From JAJFUE01 sp039683515 (GTDB lineage: Bacteria > Sumerlaeota > Sumerlaeia > MVZB01): a stretch of DNA of 64,000 nucleotides. A model generated the notes under the pieces. That model was not told where the DNA came from. It made no database searches and worked only from the letters and a program-made list of their open reading frames with translations. The stretch's first letter is position 1, and each line of letters opens with the position of its first letter. Position numbers and translations under genes: made by a program. The DNA is taken from assembly GCA_039683515.1 (NCBI GenBank), contig JBDKRG010000059.1:107531-171530 (forward strand). Reading direction: 5' to 3'. Below are positions 42,647-54,902 of the stretch, one piece after another.

Positions 42647-43681
42647 TCAGCTCAGATCGATCGCCTTGCCCGTGCGCTGCGATTCGTAGCAGGCGAGCAC
42701 GGCGGCGACGGCCTGGCGGCCGTCCCAACCGGTGATCGGCGGTTCCTTGTCGTTGATGATCGCGGCGAAGAAGGTCTTCAGCAGCCGCGTGAACGACGCG
42801 AGGCGGACCTGGTCGAGATAGCCCTTGCCCTTCCAGTCGATCGGCTCCTGAACGGCGATCGTCTCCCACTGGCCGCCCCTGATGGCCATCTTGGCGTGGC
42901 TGTACGAATCGACGTCGAGGAGACCGTCCTGGCAGAAGATCTGGAAGTTGTACTTTTCCTTGAAGCTCGGCGGCGGCAGCTCGAACGAGTTGAAGATGTA
43001 TGCGGTCGAGCCGTCGGCCATCTCCATGAGCGCCTCGACGGTGCCGTCCGACGGCAGGTGCGGCATGTAATTGCGGCACTTGGCGTAGATGGACTTGATT
43101 TCCTGGCCGGTGAAGAACCGGATCGAGTCATAGGTGTGGATGCAGTGGCCGAGGATCAGGCCGCCCTGCTCCGGGTCCAGGTTCCAGCGCGGGACGTTGG
43201 CCTTGGCCTCGGGCTCCATGCACAGGCCCCGGATCTGGTGGACCTTGCCGATCTTGCCCGAATCGATCGCCTCTTTGGCGATGTAATTGCAGATGCGGTG
43301 GCGCTGCGTCTGGGCGACGGTGATCTTGACGTTGTTCTTCTTGGCGGCCTCGATCATCTTGTCGCAATCCTCGACCGTCGTCGCCATCGGCTTCTCGACC
43401 ATGACGTGCTTGCCGGCGTTGAGCGCCGCCAGGGCGATCCTGGCGTGGAAGAGCTGCGGCGTGGGGGTCAGGACGACGTCGATCTCGTCGCTGTTGACGA
43501 GGTCTTCCCACCGGTCGTACTGCTTCACCTTGTATTCAGTGGCGATTTCGTCGGCTCCGCGCTCGGCGGATACGCCCGTCAGTTGGGCCTCCGGGAGATT
43601 CTTGGCGACGCAGGCCGCATAGGTCTTGCCCATGAAGCCGGCCCCGACAATGCCGATTCTCAGCTTTTCACCGTTGCTCAT
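42647..43681 (-). CDS. Gfo/Idh/MocA-family oxidoreductase
   Basis: This 344-residue NAD(P)-dependent sugar or inositol dehydrogenase type protein has Rossmann loop IGIVGAGFMGKTYA, the EKPMATTVEDCDKMIEAA motif with the catalytic Lys, TQRHRICNYIAKEAI, and the substrate His in GHCIHTYDSIRFF. The substrate is unknown. Together with the FAH-family gene downstream of it in map order and the amidohydrolases, it fits a sugar-acid pathway. GGGACC before the start is a weak ribosome site. Confidence 0.88.
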   Translation of the reverse strand: MSNGEKLRIGIVGAGFMGKTYAACVAKNLPEAQLTGVSAERGADEIATEYKVKQYDRWEDLVNSDEIDVVLTPTPQLFHARIALAALNAGKHVMVEKPMATTVEDCDKMIEAAKKNNVKITVAQTQRHRICNYIAKEAIDSGKIGKVHQIRGLCMEPEAKANVPRWNLDPEQGGLILGHCIHTYDSIRFFTGQEIKSIYAKCRNYMPHLPSDGTVEALMEMADGSTAYIFNSFELPPPSFKEKYNFQIFCQDGLLDVDSYSHAKMAIRGGQWETIAVQEPIDWKGKGYLDQVRLASFTRLLKTFFAAIINDKEPPITGWDGRQAVAAVLACYESQRTGKAIDLS

Positions 43682-43869
43682 GATTGGTCCCTTTCTACAG
43701 GCAATTTTCCTGGCCGCATTAGGGCGGCCGATTTTTCACGACGACTCGGCTGACGGATCGTAAGCCGCCGTCCATTGTCAACGGGGAGAAAATGTTTTCA
43801 AGTTATTTGAGCCTGCGGCCTTATCTCATCGAGATATTGTTTCAAACACGAAACTTGCCGCAACCCGTT

Positions 43870-43902
43870 TGGGCCTTGGGTCCCTTGGGTCCCTTGGGTC
43901 CT
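43870..43902. repeat. GGGTCCCTT nonamer repeat, copy 3
   Basis: Units TTGGGCC, TTGGGTCCC (twice) and TTGGGTCC lie directly after the stop of the FAH-family gene. The same unit type lies inside metH at 48147. Confidence 0.85.
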
Positions 43903-43907
43903 TTTTC

Positions 43908-44726
43908 TCACCCTATTTTCGACGCGTTGGGCAGGCCCTTGCGCACCGGGTTGCGCAGCGTGCCGACCCCCTCGATCTCGACCTCGACCGTCTCGCCCTC
44001 GCGCATGAACCGCGGCGGGGTGCGCATGTGGCCGACCCCCTCGGGCGTGCCGGTCAGGATGATCGTCCCCGGCAGCAGCGTGAACTGGTGCGACAAGTAA
44101 CTGACCAGCGTCCGGCAGCTGAACAGCATCTCCTTCGTGCAGGCCTCCTGCATGAGCTCCCCCTCGAGCCGGGTGCGGATCGCGAGGTTGTCGGGGTCCC
44201 CCTCCGTCTGGATGCACGGGCCGATCGGGCAGAACGTGTCGAAGCTCTTGGCGCGCGTCCACTGGACGTCGAGCCGCATCTGGCAGTCGCGGGCGCTGAC
44301 GTCGTTGGCGGCCGTCCAGCCCAGGACGTAATCCATCGCCTCGTCGCGGCTGATGCCGCGGGCCTTGCGGCCGATCACCAGCGCCAGCTCGCCCTCGAAA
44401 TCGACTTCGTTGGGCGCCTGCGGCGGCAGCAGGATCGGGTCGCCGGGGCCGGCGAGCGAGGTCGTGGCCTTGAGGAAAACGACCGGGGCCGTCGGCAGCT
44501 TCATCTCGGTTTCGCGCGCGTGGCCGACGTAATTCAGGCCGATCGCAACGATGTTGGGCGGGTCGACCGGGGCCAGCATCCGCTCGATCGATTCGGCGGC
44601 GACGGCGTCCGGGCCGACGCTCCACTTGCCGAGGATATTGCCCTCGATCCGGCGCACCGAGCCATTTTCTTCCATCACGCCGTGGCACACCTCGCCGGCG
44701 TGAGTCCGAACGCGCACGATCTTCAT
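43908..44726 (-). CDS. Fumarylacetoacetate hydrolase (FAH) family enzyme
   Basis: The 272-residue protein has the short N-terminal domain and FAH catalytic domain: AIGLNYVGHARE (catalytic His), EVDFEGELALVIG (metal Glu pair), GWTAANDVSARD, KSFDTFCPIGP and TGTPEGVGHMRTPP. The family hydrolyses or isomerises diketo acids such as fumarylpyruvate, homoprotocatechuate products or 2,4-diketo-3-deoxy sugar acids. With an oxidoreductase and lactonase-type amidohydrolases on the same strand, the last group is attractive but unproven. Confidence 0.9.
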   Translation of the reverse strand: MKIVRVRTHAGEVCHGVMEENGSVRRIEGNILGKWSVGPDAVAAESIERMLAPVDPPNIVAIGLNYVGHARETEMKLPTAPVVFLKATTSLAGPGDPILLPPQAPNEVDFEGELALVIGRKARGISRDEAMDYVLGWTAANDVSARDCQMRLDVQWTRAKSFDTFCPIGPCIQTEGDPDNLAIRTRLEGELMQEACTKEMLFSCRTLVSYLSHQFTLLPGTIILTGTPEGVGHMRTPPRFMREGETVEVEIEGVGTLRNPVRKGLPNASKIG

Positions 44727-44856
44727 GATGCCTCTCCCCCGGTGAATTCAACCAGACAACGAACGACCTATAGCAAAGCGTCAACATATTTGGAATGATG
44801 AATGATTGTCGGATCATGGATGCTGACCGGCAGACTTGCACTCGGGAGGGACCGCG

Positions 44857-45174
44857 ATGACCGAGGCGATCATGGTGACGATCACGTTCGACAGCGCCGA
44901 GAAGGCCAATGAGATGGCGCGGTTGATCCTGGAGCGACGGCTCGCGGCCTGCATCCAGGTGCTGGGGCCGGTGACCAGCACGTACCGCTGGAACGGCCCG
45001 ATCGAGTCGGCCCAGGAATGGCTGGCGCTGATCAAGACGCGCCACGAGCACTTCGAGTCGCTCGAGCTGCTCGTCAAGGAACACCATTCCTACGAGGTCC
45101 CCGAAATCCTCGCCGTCCCCATCGTCGCCGGCAGCAGGGACTACCTGGACTGGCTGATGAACGAAACCGAATGA
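44857..45174 (+). CDS. cutA: Divalent-cation tolerance protein CutA
   Basis: This ~105-residue protein is of normal CutA1 length. VTITFDSAEKANEMARLILERRLAACIQ, then STYRWNGPIESAQEWLALIKT and HSYEVPEILAVPI are the family core. The trimeric protein resembles PII; its exact function is unsettled. The ATG at 44857 follows GGGAGGGA. Confidence 0.94.
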   Translation: MTEAIMVTITFDSAEKANEMARLILERRLAACIQVLGPVTSTYRWNGPIESAQEWLALIKTRHEHFESLELLVKEHHSYEVPEILAVPIVAGSRDYLDWLMNETE

Positions 45175-45249
45175 GCATCGACCGGTCAACAATCAGAGGT
45201 TGAACTATTTCGTCGCGCCCTGCAAAATGGCCCTGAGAGGTTGTTTACG

Positions 45250-46059
45250 ATGCCCGATTCGAAGACATGGTGGCCGGAAGCGGCCCGCGGCTGGAGCGCC
45301 GAGGAGCAACAACTGCTGGGCTTGCTCGACCCCGGCCGCATGCCGGCCCACGTCGCCATCATCATGGACGGCAACGGCCGCTGGGCGCGCCAGCGCGGCT
45401 ACCTCGACCGCATCCGCGGCCACGAGGCCGGCATCGAATCGGTCCGCGAGGCCACGCGCACGAGCGCCCAGCTGCGCCTCGAGGTCCTCACCCTCTACGC
45501 CTTCAGCAAGGAAAACTGGCGCCGCCCGGCCGCCGAGGTCGCCGCGCTCATGGAGCTGCTGCGGCGGTTCCTGATCGCCGAGCGCGACGAGCTGATGGAG
45601 AACAACATCCGGCTGCTGACGATCGGCAACGCGGACGACCTGCCCTCGGGCGCGCGCGCGGCCCTCGACGAGACGATCCGCATCACGGCCGGCAACACCG
45701 GCATGAAGCTCGTCCTGGCGCTCAGCTACGGCGGGCGCGACGAGCTCGTGCGCGCCGCCCGGCGCATCGCCGAGCAGGCGCGCGACGGCCGGCTCGACCC
45801 CGCAAAAATCGACGAGAGCCTGATCGATGCGCAGCTCGACACGGCCGGCATGCCCGACCCCGACCTGCTCATCCGCACCAGCGGCGAGCTGCGCGTCAGC
45901 AACTTCCTGCTGTGGCAGATCGCCTATGCCGAGATTTTCGTCACCCCCGTGCTCTGGCCCGATTTCCGGCGGCGGCAGCTGCTCGAGGCGCTGGTCGACT
46001 ACCAGCGGCGCGAGCGGCGCTACGGCGGCGTCGGTCAATCCACCGCCCCGCGAGGATAA
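45250..46059 (+). CDS. uppS: Isoprenyl transferase (undecaprenyl diphosphate synthase)
   Basis: The protein has ~269 residues. The cis-prenyltransferase P-loop IIMDGNGRWARQRG has the catalytic Asp, FSKENWRRP follows, and RTSGELRVSNFLLWQ plus AYAEIFVTPVLWPDF complete the five conserved regions. It condenses IPP onto FPP to make the C55 lipid carrier for peptidoglycan and LPS. It is followed six bases later by cdsA, a common pairing. The ATG at 45250 is preferred to a TTG at 45241. Confidence 0.95.
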   Translation: MPDSKTWWPEAARGWSAEEQQLLGLLDPGRMPAHVAIIMDGNGRWARQRGYLDRIRGHEAGIESVREATRTSAQLRLEVLTLYAFSKENWRRPAAEVAALMELLRRFLIAERDELMENNIRLLTIGNADDLPSGARAALDETIRITAGNTGMKLVLALSYGGRDELVRAARRIAEQARDGRLDPAKIDESLIDAQLDTAGMPDPDLLIRTSGELRVSNFLLWQIAYAEIFVTPVLWPDFRRRQLLEALVDYQRRERRYGGVGQSTAPRG

Positions 46060-46065
46060 TCGCCC

Positions 46066-46917
46066 ATGCTGTCGATGCGACTGCTCTCCGGCATCGTTTT
46101 CTTCATCCTGTTCTTCGTCGGCCTGTTCGCGCCGCACATGCAGTTCCTGCTGGTCGTCCTGCTGGCGTTCGGCGCCCTCATGGGCGTGCACGAGTTCATT
46201 TATTTCAGCCGCGAGAAACCGCCCCGCTGGCTCGTCCGCCTCACGCTCGTCGCGGCCCTCGCCATGCTCGTCAACGCCTACTGGTTCCACTACGAATACA
46301 CGTTCATCGTCATCAGCCTGGCCGCCGTCCTCGCGCTCGGGATCATCACGTTCACCGACGATCCCAACCCGACCGACCACGCCTCGCGCGCGATCATGTC
46401 GCTGATCTACGTCGCCATGCCGCTGTCGCTCATCATGGCGATCTGGCACACCCTCAGCGGCAAGCCCGACTTCGACAGCCCGCAGCACTACATCATCTTC
46501 CTCGTCCTGGTCACCTGGTCCTCCGACATCGGCGCCTATTTCGTCGGCCGCGCCTTCGGCAAGCACAAGCTCGCCCCGAAGATCAGCCCGGGCAAAACGA
46601 TCGAGGGCCTGGCCGGCGGCGTCGCCATGACGCTCCTGGTCGCCGTCTGCATGAAGCTGTTCTGGAACAATATCGACCGCATCTTCCCCGGCCCCAAGGG
46701 GTGGTTCGAGGTCCTCGGCCTGGCGATCGCGTTCAGCCTGATCGGCCCGTGGGGCGACCTCGCCGAGAGCCGCATGAAACGCTCCACCGGCGTCAAGGAT
46801 TCGGGCCAGACCTTCACCGGCCACGGCGGCATGCTCGACATCATCGACAGCCTGCTGTTCACGACGATCGTCTTCTACGCCTACCTGAAGTTCTTCCGCG
46901 ATTTTTCGCTGTTTTAA
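46066..46917 (+). CDS. cdsA: Phosphatidate cytidylyltransferase
   Basis: This 283-residue protein has about eight transmembrane helices. The CDP-diglyceride synthase signature is at the C-terminal end: GDLAESRMKRSTGVKDSG followed by FTGHGGMLDIIDSLLF with the Asp pair. It makes CDP-diacylglycerol from phosphatidate and CTP. SDIGAYFVGRAFGKHKL and ISPGKTIEG are also typical. It is co-transcribed with uppS. Confidence 0.95.
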   Translation: MLSMRLLSGIVFFILFFVGLFAPHMQFLLVVLLAFGALMGVHEFIYFSREKPPRWLVRLTLVAALAMLVNAYWFHYEYTFIVISLAAVLALGIITFTDDPNPTDHASRAIMSLIYVAMPLSLIMAIWHTLSGKPDFDSPQHYIIFLVLVTWSSDIGAYFVGRAFGKHKLAPKISPGKTIEGLAGGVAMTLLVAVCMKLFWNNIDRIFPGPKGWFEVLGLAIAFSLIGPWGDLAESRMKRSTGVKDSGQTFTGHGGMLDIIDSLLFTTIVFYAYLKFFRDFSLF

Positions 46918-46959
46918 TACCTCCCCTTTGGTTAAATTCAGAAGTGGAGGACGCGCAAT

Positions 46960-47187
46960 ATGCGAAAAATTGCCCCCCGCATCGTGGCGGACGAAAAAGT
47001 CCGATTTGGAAAGCCCGTCATCGAGGGCACACGCGTCCCGGTGGATCTTGTGCTTGGCAGGCTCGCCGCCGAAATGAGCATTGAGGAAATCTGCGAGGAA
47101 TACGGCATTGTTCGTGAAGACGTGTTGGCGGCATTGAGCTACGCCGCGACCGTCCTGGCCGAAGAACAAATCCGGGCGGTCGGCTGA
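46960..47187 (+). CDS. DUF433 antitoxin-like protein
   Basis: The 75-residue protein has the compact DUF433 core: FGKPVIEGTRVPVDLVLGRLA, then MSIEEICEEYGIVREDVLAAL. This helix-turn-helix-like family is the usual partner of DUF5615 PIN-like toxins. GTGGAGG is upstream of the start. Base composition is less GC-rich than cdsA or metH, as expected for a transferred module. It overlaps the toxin gene by one base. Confidence 0.88.
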   Translation: MRKIAPRIVADEKVRFGKPVIEGTRVPVDLVLGRLAAEMSIEEICEEYGIVREDVLAALSYAATVLAEEQIRAVG

Positions 47188-47548
47188 TGCCTCAATTTCT
47201 AACCGACGAGGACATGCCTCGTTCACTTGCCCGCTTTTTGACCGAGTCAAATGTGGATACCCTTGACGTGCGCGACGCGGGTCTTCGCGGCCAACCCGAT
47301 GAAGCAATACTCGCTTATGCAAAAACAAATCAGCGCACAATCATCACGGCCGATGTTGAATTCGGAAACATATTAAGATTTGCACTCGGAACCCATCCGG
47401 GAATCATTGTCGCGCGCTTCCCCGTCCAGATTCCGATTCGGGAAGTGAATGCAGCAATTCTCGCCGCGATCCAATCTTTGAGTGAATCCGATCTCGCCGG
47501 AAATGTCGTTACCATCACGCCGACGCAAATCCGTATCCGCCGGCATTC

Positions 47549-47552
<4 letters not shown>
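47187..47552 (+). CDS. DUF5615 PIN-like toxin
   Basis: The 121-residue protein has the Mut7-C/PIN-like acidic residues: FLTDEDMPRSL at the start, the DVRDAGLRGQPDEAILAYA stretch and TIITADVEFGN, the family's metal-binding Asp set. It is a predicted RNase toxin neutralised by the DUF433 protein. TGATG couples its start to the antitoxin stop. Its TAA shares TTAA with the TAA of converging metH (47549-47552). Confidence 0.88.
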
Positions 47553-51253
<3,701 letters not shown>

Positions 51254-51276
51254 GGGTGGATCCTTCCCCCTAAATC

Positions 51277-51302
51277 ACTATATCCGGATTTAAGGATATA
51301 GT
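51277..51302. promoter_or_regulatory. metH operator palindrome
   Basis: ACTATATCC (51277-51285) and GGATATAGT (51294-51302) are perfect 9 bp arms with an 8-base centre. It begins 24 bases before the metH start and covers the -10 element, as a repressor site would. ArsR-type SAM-cycle regulators use sites of this kind, so such a repressor is inferred. Confidence 0.75.
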
Positions 51303-51322
51303 TTCGGCGCCCGCTTTGTCAA
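51295..51322 (-). promoter_or_regulatory. metH promoter
   Basis: On the minus strand TTGACA (51322-51317) and TATATC (51300-51295) are separated by 16 bases. The -10 lies within the palindrome. Confidence 0.65.
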
Positions 51323-51406
51323 GCCCTTGCGGCACGAACGCAATCGAATGTTGCATGCCCGCGACACATCCCTAAAATGGCTCCTACGTTCCGGCCGGAG
51401 GCGCCC

Positions 51407-52042
51407 ATGCGGATCTCGATCATCCTCGCCCATCCATCGAATTCGAGCTTCAACCATGCGATCGCCCGCAGGGCGCATGAATCCGCCGCGGCCAACGGCC
51501 ATGAAGTCGCCTTCCACGATCTCTACGGCGAAGGCTTCGATCCGCTCATCGGCGCGGACGAACTCGGCCGCGACGCGCATCTGGCCGAGACGATCGCCCG
51601 CCACTGCGACGAGATCCGCCGGGCGGACGGCATCGTCATCGTGCACCCGAACTGGTGGGGGATGCCGCCGGCCATCCTCAAGGGCTGGATCGACCGCGTG
51701 ATCCGGCCCGGCGTCGCCTATGAGTTCATCGAAGGCGACAACGGCGAAGGGATTCCGAACGGGCTGCTGCGCGCGCGAACGGCCGTCGTGTTCAACACGG
51801 GCGACACGGAAGCCGGCCGCGAGCGGGACGTTTTCGGCGATCCGCTGGAGACCATCTGGCGCAACTGTATTTTCGGCTTCTGCGGCGTCGCCGATGTTCG
51901 CCGCCGGCTGTTCGGGATCGTCATCACGAGCGACGCCGAGCAGCGCGCCCATTGGCTCGACGAAGCGGCGGCCATTGTTGAGGACGCATTCCCATCGGCA
52001 AAAAATGCTGATCAAACCGGGGACCGGAAAGTTACGGCCTAG
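51407..52042 (+). CDS. NAD(P)H quinone reductase-like flavodoxin-fold protein
   Basis: The protein has ~211 residues from the ATG at 51407 (GGAGG upstream). The flavodoxin_2 (NQO1/MdaB/KefF) core is clear: ISIILAHPSNSSFNHAI for the FMN/FAD phosphate, and VIVHPNWWGMPPAILKGWIDRV with GVAYEF. It transfers two electrons from NAD(P)H to quinones or related compounds in the cytoplasm. The next gene begins six bases later, so the two are likely co-transcribed. Confidence 0.88.
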   Translation: MRISIILAHPSNSSFNHAIARRAHESAAANGHEVAFHDLYGEGFDPLIGADELGRDAHLAETIARHCDEIRRADGIVIVHPNWWGMPPAILKGWIDRVIRPGVAYEFIEGDNGEGIPNGLLRARTAVVFNTGDTEAGRERDVFGDPLETIWRNCIFGFCGVADVRRRLFGIVITSDAEQRAHWLDEAAAIVEDAFPSAKNADQTGDRKVTA

Positions 52043-52047
52043 CAACC

Positions 52048-53877
52048 ATGCAGATCTTCTTACTATGGCGCGACCGCGATGAGCCGCTCGACCCGCGCCG
52101 GGTCGAGAGCCGGCTGCGCGGGTTTTATGAGCCGCTCCTGCGCGGGCGGCCCGCCTCGACGCATCTTCGCGCCGGCGGCGCGTCGGCGGTTTACCTCGAG
52201 TTGCCGGTCGACGGCTGGATCCCCCCCTTCCTCGAGCAAACCGAGTCTTCCTGGACGCTGGGGCTGGACTACCCGGTCGAGGCGCGGCGCGCGCTCGAGA
52301 CGCGCGGCATCAAGCCGCGGCCGGGAGGCGTTCTCGCGGCCTTCGCCGACGAACTCGAAAAAGACCCCGCGCCGCTCCTGCGCGAGGTCTCGGCCCCGTT
52401 CGTGATCGCGTGGCGGTCGCGCCGCGACCCGAACGTCCTGATGATCCAGAACGACGGCATCGGGATCGGCCAGATTTTCGTCTACGACGACGGCCGGCGC
52501 TGGGCGGCCTCCAACCGCATCTTCGCGTTCAAGGCGCTGGGGCTTGACGTCAAAATGGAGCCCGCGCAGTGGGCCACGCAGGCCGTGCTCGGCTGGTTCC
52601 CGCTCAACGACACCGGCTACAGGAACATCTCGGTCATCCCCCCGGCCACGCGGCTGCGCGTCGAAGACGGCAACGTCGCGGGCGAGACATTCGACGTTCT
52701 GGATTTTCTCATGAACGACACCGTGCCGCGCGAGGAGGCGCTCGAGCTCGGCCGCCAGGCGGCGCTCGATTACGCCAGGAGCGCGGGCGAGCTGTTCGGC
52801 ACGGCCTCGGCGGGGCTGACCGGCGGCTGGGACACGCGCGCCGTCGTCTCGTCGTTCCTGGCCGCCGGCGTCGATCACTTCCGCCTCCACGTGCGCGGCC
52901 GCCGCGACGTCGACGACGTCGTCGTCGCCGAGCGCCTCGCGCAGATCATCGGCAAGCCGCTCAACGTCAAAACCCGCGGCGGCCTCCCGCCGGCCACAGC
53001 CTCAATGCTCGAGAAAAGCATGGACGAGGCGCTGCGCTGGCAGGCGGGCCACGCCGAGTTCAAGGGCGCCAAGATGTTCCTCAACAGCAACGGCCGGCTC
53101 GACGGCGGCTGGGTCAACATCATGGGCCAGCACGGCGCGGTCGGGCGCGGGTTCTACATCGGCCGCACCCATGCGATGGAGCTCGACCCGTCGCAGTTCG
53201 AGGACAAGCTGCTCGAATACGTCTCGCAGTGGACGCGCTCGTTCATGCGGCCGCCGATGCGCGAGCACGCCGAGGAGACGATCCGCGCGGCCTACCGCGC
53301 CGCCGACCGCCACGGCGTCGAGGGCTACAACCGCCTCGACTTTTTCTACATGTACGAGCGGACGCGGCGCTGGGCGTCGGGCGGCCAATACAACCAGCCC
53401 GGCAAGGTCCTGACGCCGTTCCTCACGCCCGGCTACATCCGCGCCAGCTTCAGCTTCCCCGGCCCCGAGCGTGTCCTCAACCCGGTGCACCGCTACATCA
53501 TCGACACGAACATGCCGGTCTGGTCGAAGGTCCCGTTCCACTACGAAGTCACGCCGAAGCTGCGCGACGAGTGGGCGCGCCAGTGGCGGCGGGCCAGCCG
53601 CGGGAATCGGGCGATCGCGCGCTGGCGCATATGGCGGGAGCGGCTCGACGCCATGGCCCTGTTCGGCGGGCAACTCAAAAACTACCGCGAATCCGGCCGG
53701 CGCGGGTTCAACAACGGCAATTACTGGAAGGCGGTCGGCCGCCCGCTCATCGAGCGCGCGCTGCGCGACGGCGGCCTGTGGACGGAAGTTTACGATCCGC
53801 GGCTGGCGTCGCAGAAGTGGGCCGAGGGCCCCGACGACATCGTGGTCCTGTGGCTACTGGAGAAGATTTGTTCGTAG
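52048..53877 (+). CDS. Asparagine-synthase-like protein, glutaminase nucleophile absent
   Basis: The 609-residue protein has two domains. The N-terminal ~210 residues match the Ntn-type glutaminase region of AsnB-like proteins (LMIQNDGIGIGQIFVYDD, WAASNRIFAFKALG) but begin MQIFLL rather than with the catalytic Cys2. The synthase region has a modified PP-loop, SAGLTGGWDTRAVVSSFL, in place of SGGLDS. A long basic C-terminal region follows. Such proteins occur in surface-glycan and peptide-modification loci. Here it is paired only with a quinone reductase, so the substrate is unknown. Confidence 0.78.
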   Translation: MQIFLLWRDRDEPLDPRRVESRLRGFYEPLLRGRPASTHLRAGGASAVYLELPVDGWIPPFLEQTESSWTLGLDYPVEARRALETRGIKPRPGGVLAAFADELEKDPAPLLREVSAPFVIAWRSRRDPNVLMIQNDGIGIGQIFVYDDGRRWAASNRIFAFKALGLDVKMEPAQWATQAVLGWFPLNDTGYRNISVIPPATRLRVEDGNVAGETFDVLDFLMNDTVPREEALELGRQAALDYARSAGELFGTASAGLTGGWDTRAVVSSFLAAGVDHFRLHVRGRRDVDDVVVAERLAQIIGKPLNVKTRGGLPPATASMLEKSMDEALRWQAGHAEFKGAKMFLNSNGRLDGGWVNIMGQHGAVGRGFYIGRTHAMELDPSQFEDKLLEYVSQWTRSFMRPPMREHAEETIRAAYRAADRHGVEGYNRLDFFYMYERTRRWASGGQYNQPGKVLTPFLTPGYIRASFSFPGPERVLNPVHRYIIDTNMPVWSKVPFHYEVTPKLRDEWARQWRRASRGNRAIARWRIWRERLDAMALFGGQLKNYRESGRRGFNNGNYWKAVGRPLIERALRDGGLWTEVYDPRLASQKWAEGPDDIVVLWLLEKICS

Positions 53878-53880
53878 CCC

Positions 53881-53929
53881 CGCCTTCAGGCGGAATCCAT
53901 GAATGTCGTCGGTTTCCCGCCTGAAGGCG
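53881..53929. repeat. Hairpin after the asparagine-synthase-like gene
   Basis: CGCCTTCAGGCGG (53881-53893) and CCGCCTGAAGGCG (53917-53929) are perfect 13 bp arms around a 23-base loop, starting three bases after the stop. There is no T-run. The arm sequence resembles the GCGCCTTCAGCGC modules of the palindromic elements. Confidence 0.75.
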
Positions 53930-54010
53930 CGATGGCGACGAATCCATTTTCGAGAATCCTCTCATACTGCTCTGCCATATGGCGTATGTTTTGGGATGCA
54001 AGCGATCCCA

Positions 54011-54208
54011 AGCGCTGAAAGCGCGAAAGAATACAGCCTGGGGCGCAGCGAAGCGCAGCCCCAGGTAAGCGGCGCCATATCATTGGAGCGCTGAAGGCGC
54101 GGAAGAAGCCGATTTCTCTCGCTCCTTCAGCGCTCCGGTTTGGTGCGGTTCGTGACCTGGGGCTGCGCTGCGCTTCGCCCAGGCTATGATCTCTTGCGCC
54201 TTCAGCGC
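54011..54208. repeat. ~200 bp composite palindromic element, copy 2
   Basis: It has the same module order as copy 1: GCGCTGAAAGCGC, CCTGGGG...CCCCAGG hairpin, central GCGCTGAAGGCGC/CTTCAGCGCTC, CCTGGGGCTGCGCTGCGC...CCCAGG, then GCGCCTTCAGCGC. The gap 53878-54242 holds only this, the preceding hairpin and a short AT-richer stretch. Confidence 0.88.
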
Positions 54209-54242
54209 AAAAAAACTGATCACATGGAGTGGCCGAGTCGTA

Positions 54243-54824
54243 CTAAAAATCGTGGCTGTCGATGATTTGCGTCTCGAACGCGGAGAGCCGGGTCTCGCCC
54301 AGCGGCACGCTCGGGTCGATCCCCGCCTTGCGGTAGAGATGCGCCAGGAACGTCGGCACGTCCCAACCGTGCTCGCTGGCGACGTCGGGCAGCAGGAGCC
54401 CGCGCTGATAATCGTGCTCGATCAGCAGCCCGTCGCGTCCGATCACGATTTCGGCCGGGGAATGAATGCGGCGGCTCGGCGTGAGGATCGAGAGCTTGAA
54501 ATCAAGCCGGGCGAGCTCGTCGGGGCGGACCGGATCGAACCGCGGGTCGAGCCGGGCCGCGCGCCACGCGCACCTGGCCACCACGCGCGCGACGGGATCC
54601 TCGGCGCGGATCTCGCCGAGGCAGCCGCGCAGCTCTTGATTCACGTACACGGTCGTGAACGCCGCGCGCGGATCGGCCAGGGCCGGATTCCGCCCGATCG
54701 CCTCGTCGATGCAGTCCAGATCGTATCCGGCGGTGTCGCGAACGGACGCCTCGATCGCCGCCCACGCCACCTCGACAAGGGCCTTCTGGCAGGAAGCATC
54801 CAGCAGTTTTTTCTCTTCGCTCAT
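54243..54824 (-). CDS. AMMECR1-domain protein
   Basis: The 193-residue protein is a stand-alone AMMECR1 domain. The invariant LRGCLGEI motif is present, preceded by FTTVYVNQE and followed by VARCAWRAARLDPRF, with the C-terminal LLPDVASEHGWDVPTFLAHLYRKAG typical of the family. The function is unresolved in bacteria and archaea; proximity to radical-SAM or MEMO genes seen elsewhere is absent here. The ATG at 54824 is used. Confidence 0.92.
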   Translation of the reverse strand: MSEEKKLLDASCQKALVEVAWAAIEASVRDTAGYDLDCIDEAIGRNPALADPRAAFTTVYVNQELRGCLGEIRAEDPVARVVARCAWRAARLDPRFDPVRPDELARLDFKLSILTPSRRIHSPAEIVIGRDGLLIEHDYQRGLLLPDVASEHGWDVPTFLAHLYRKAGIDPSVPLGETRLSAFETQIIDSHDF

Positions 54825-54902
54825 CAATGCCGATTATAGCCTCGACGCGATTTCAAAGCGATTCGATTCTCGACGATTGCCCGCGCGGGCATGGGCACGT
54901 TC

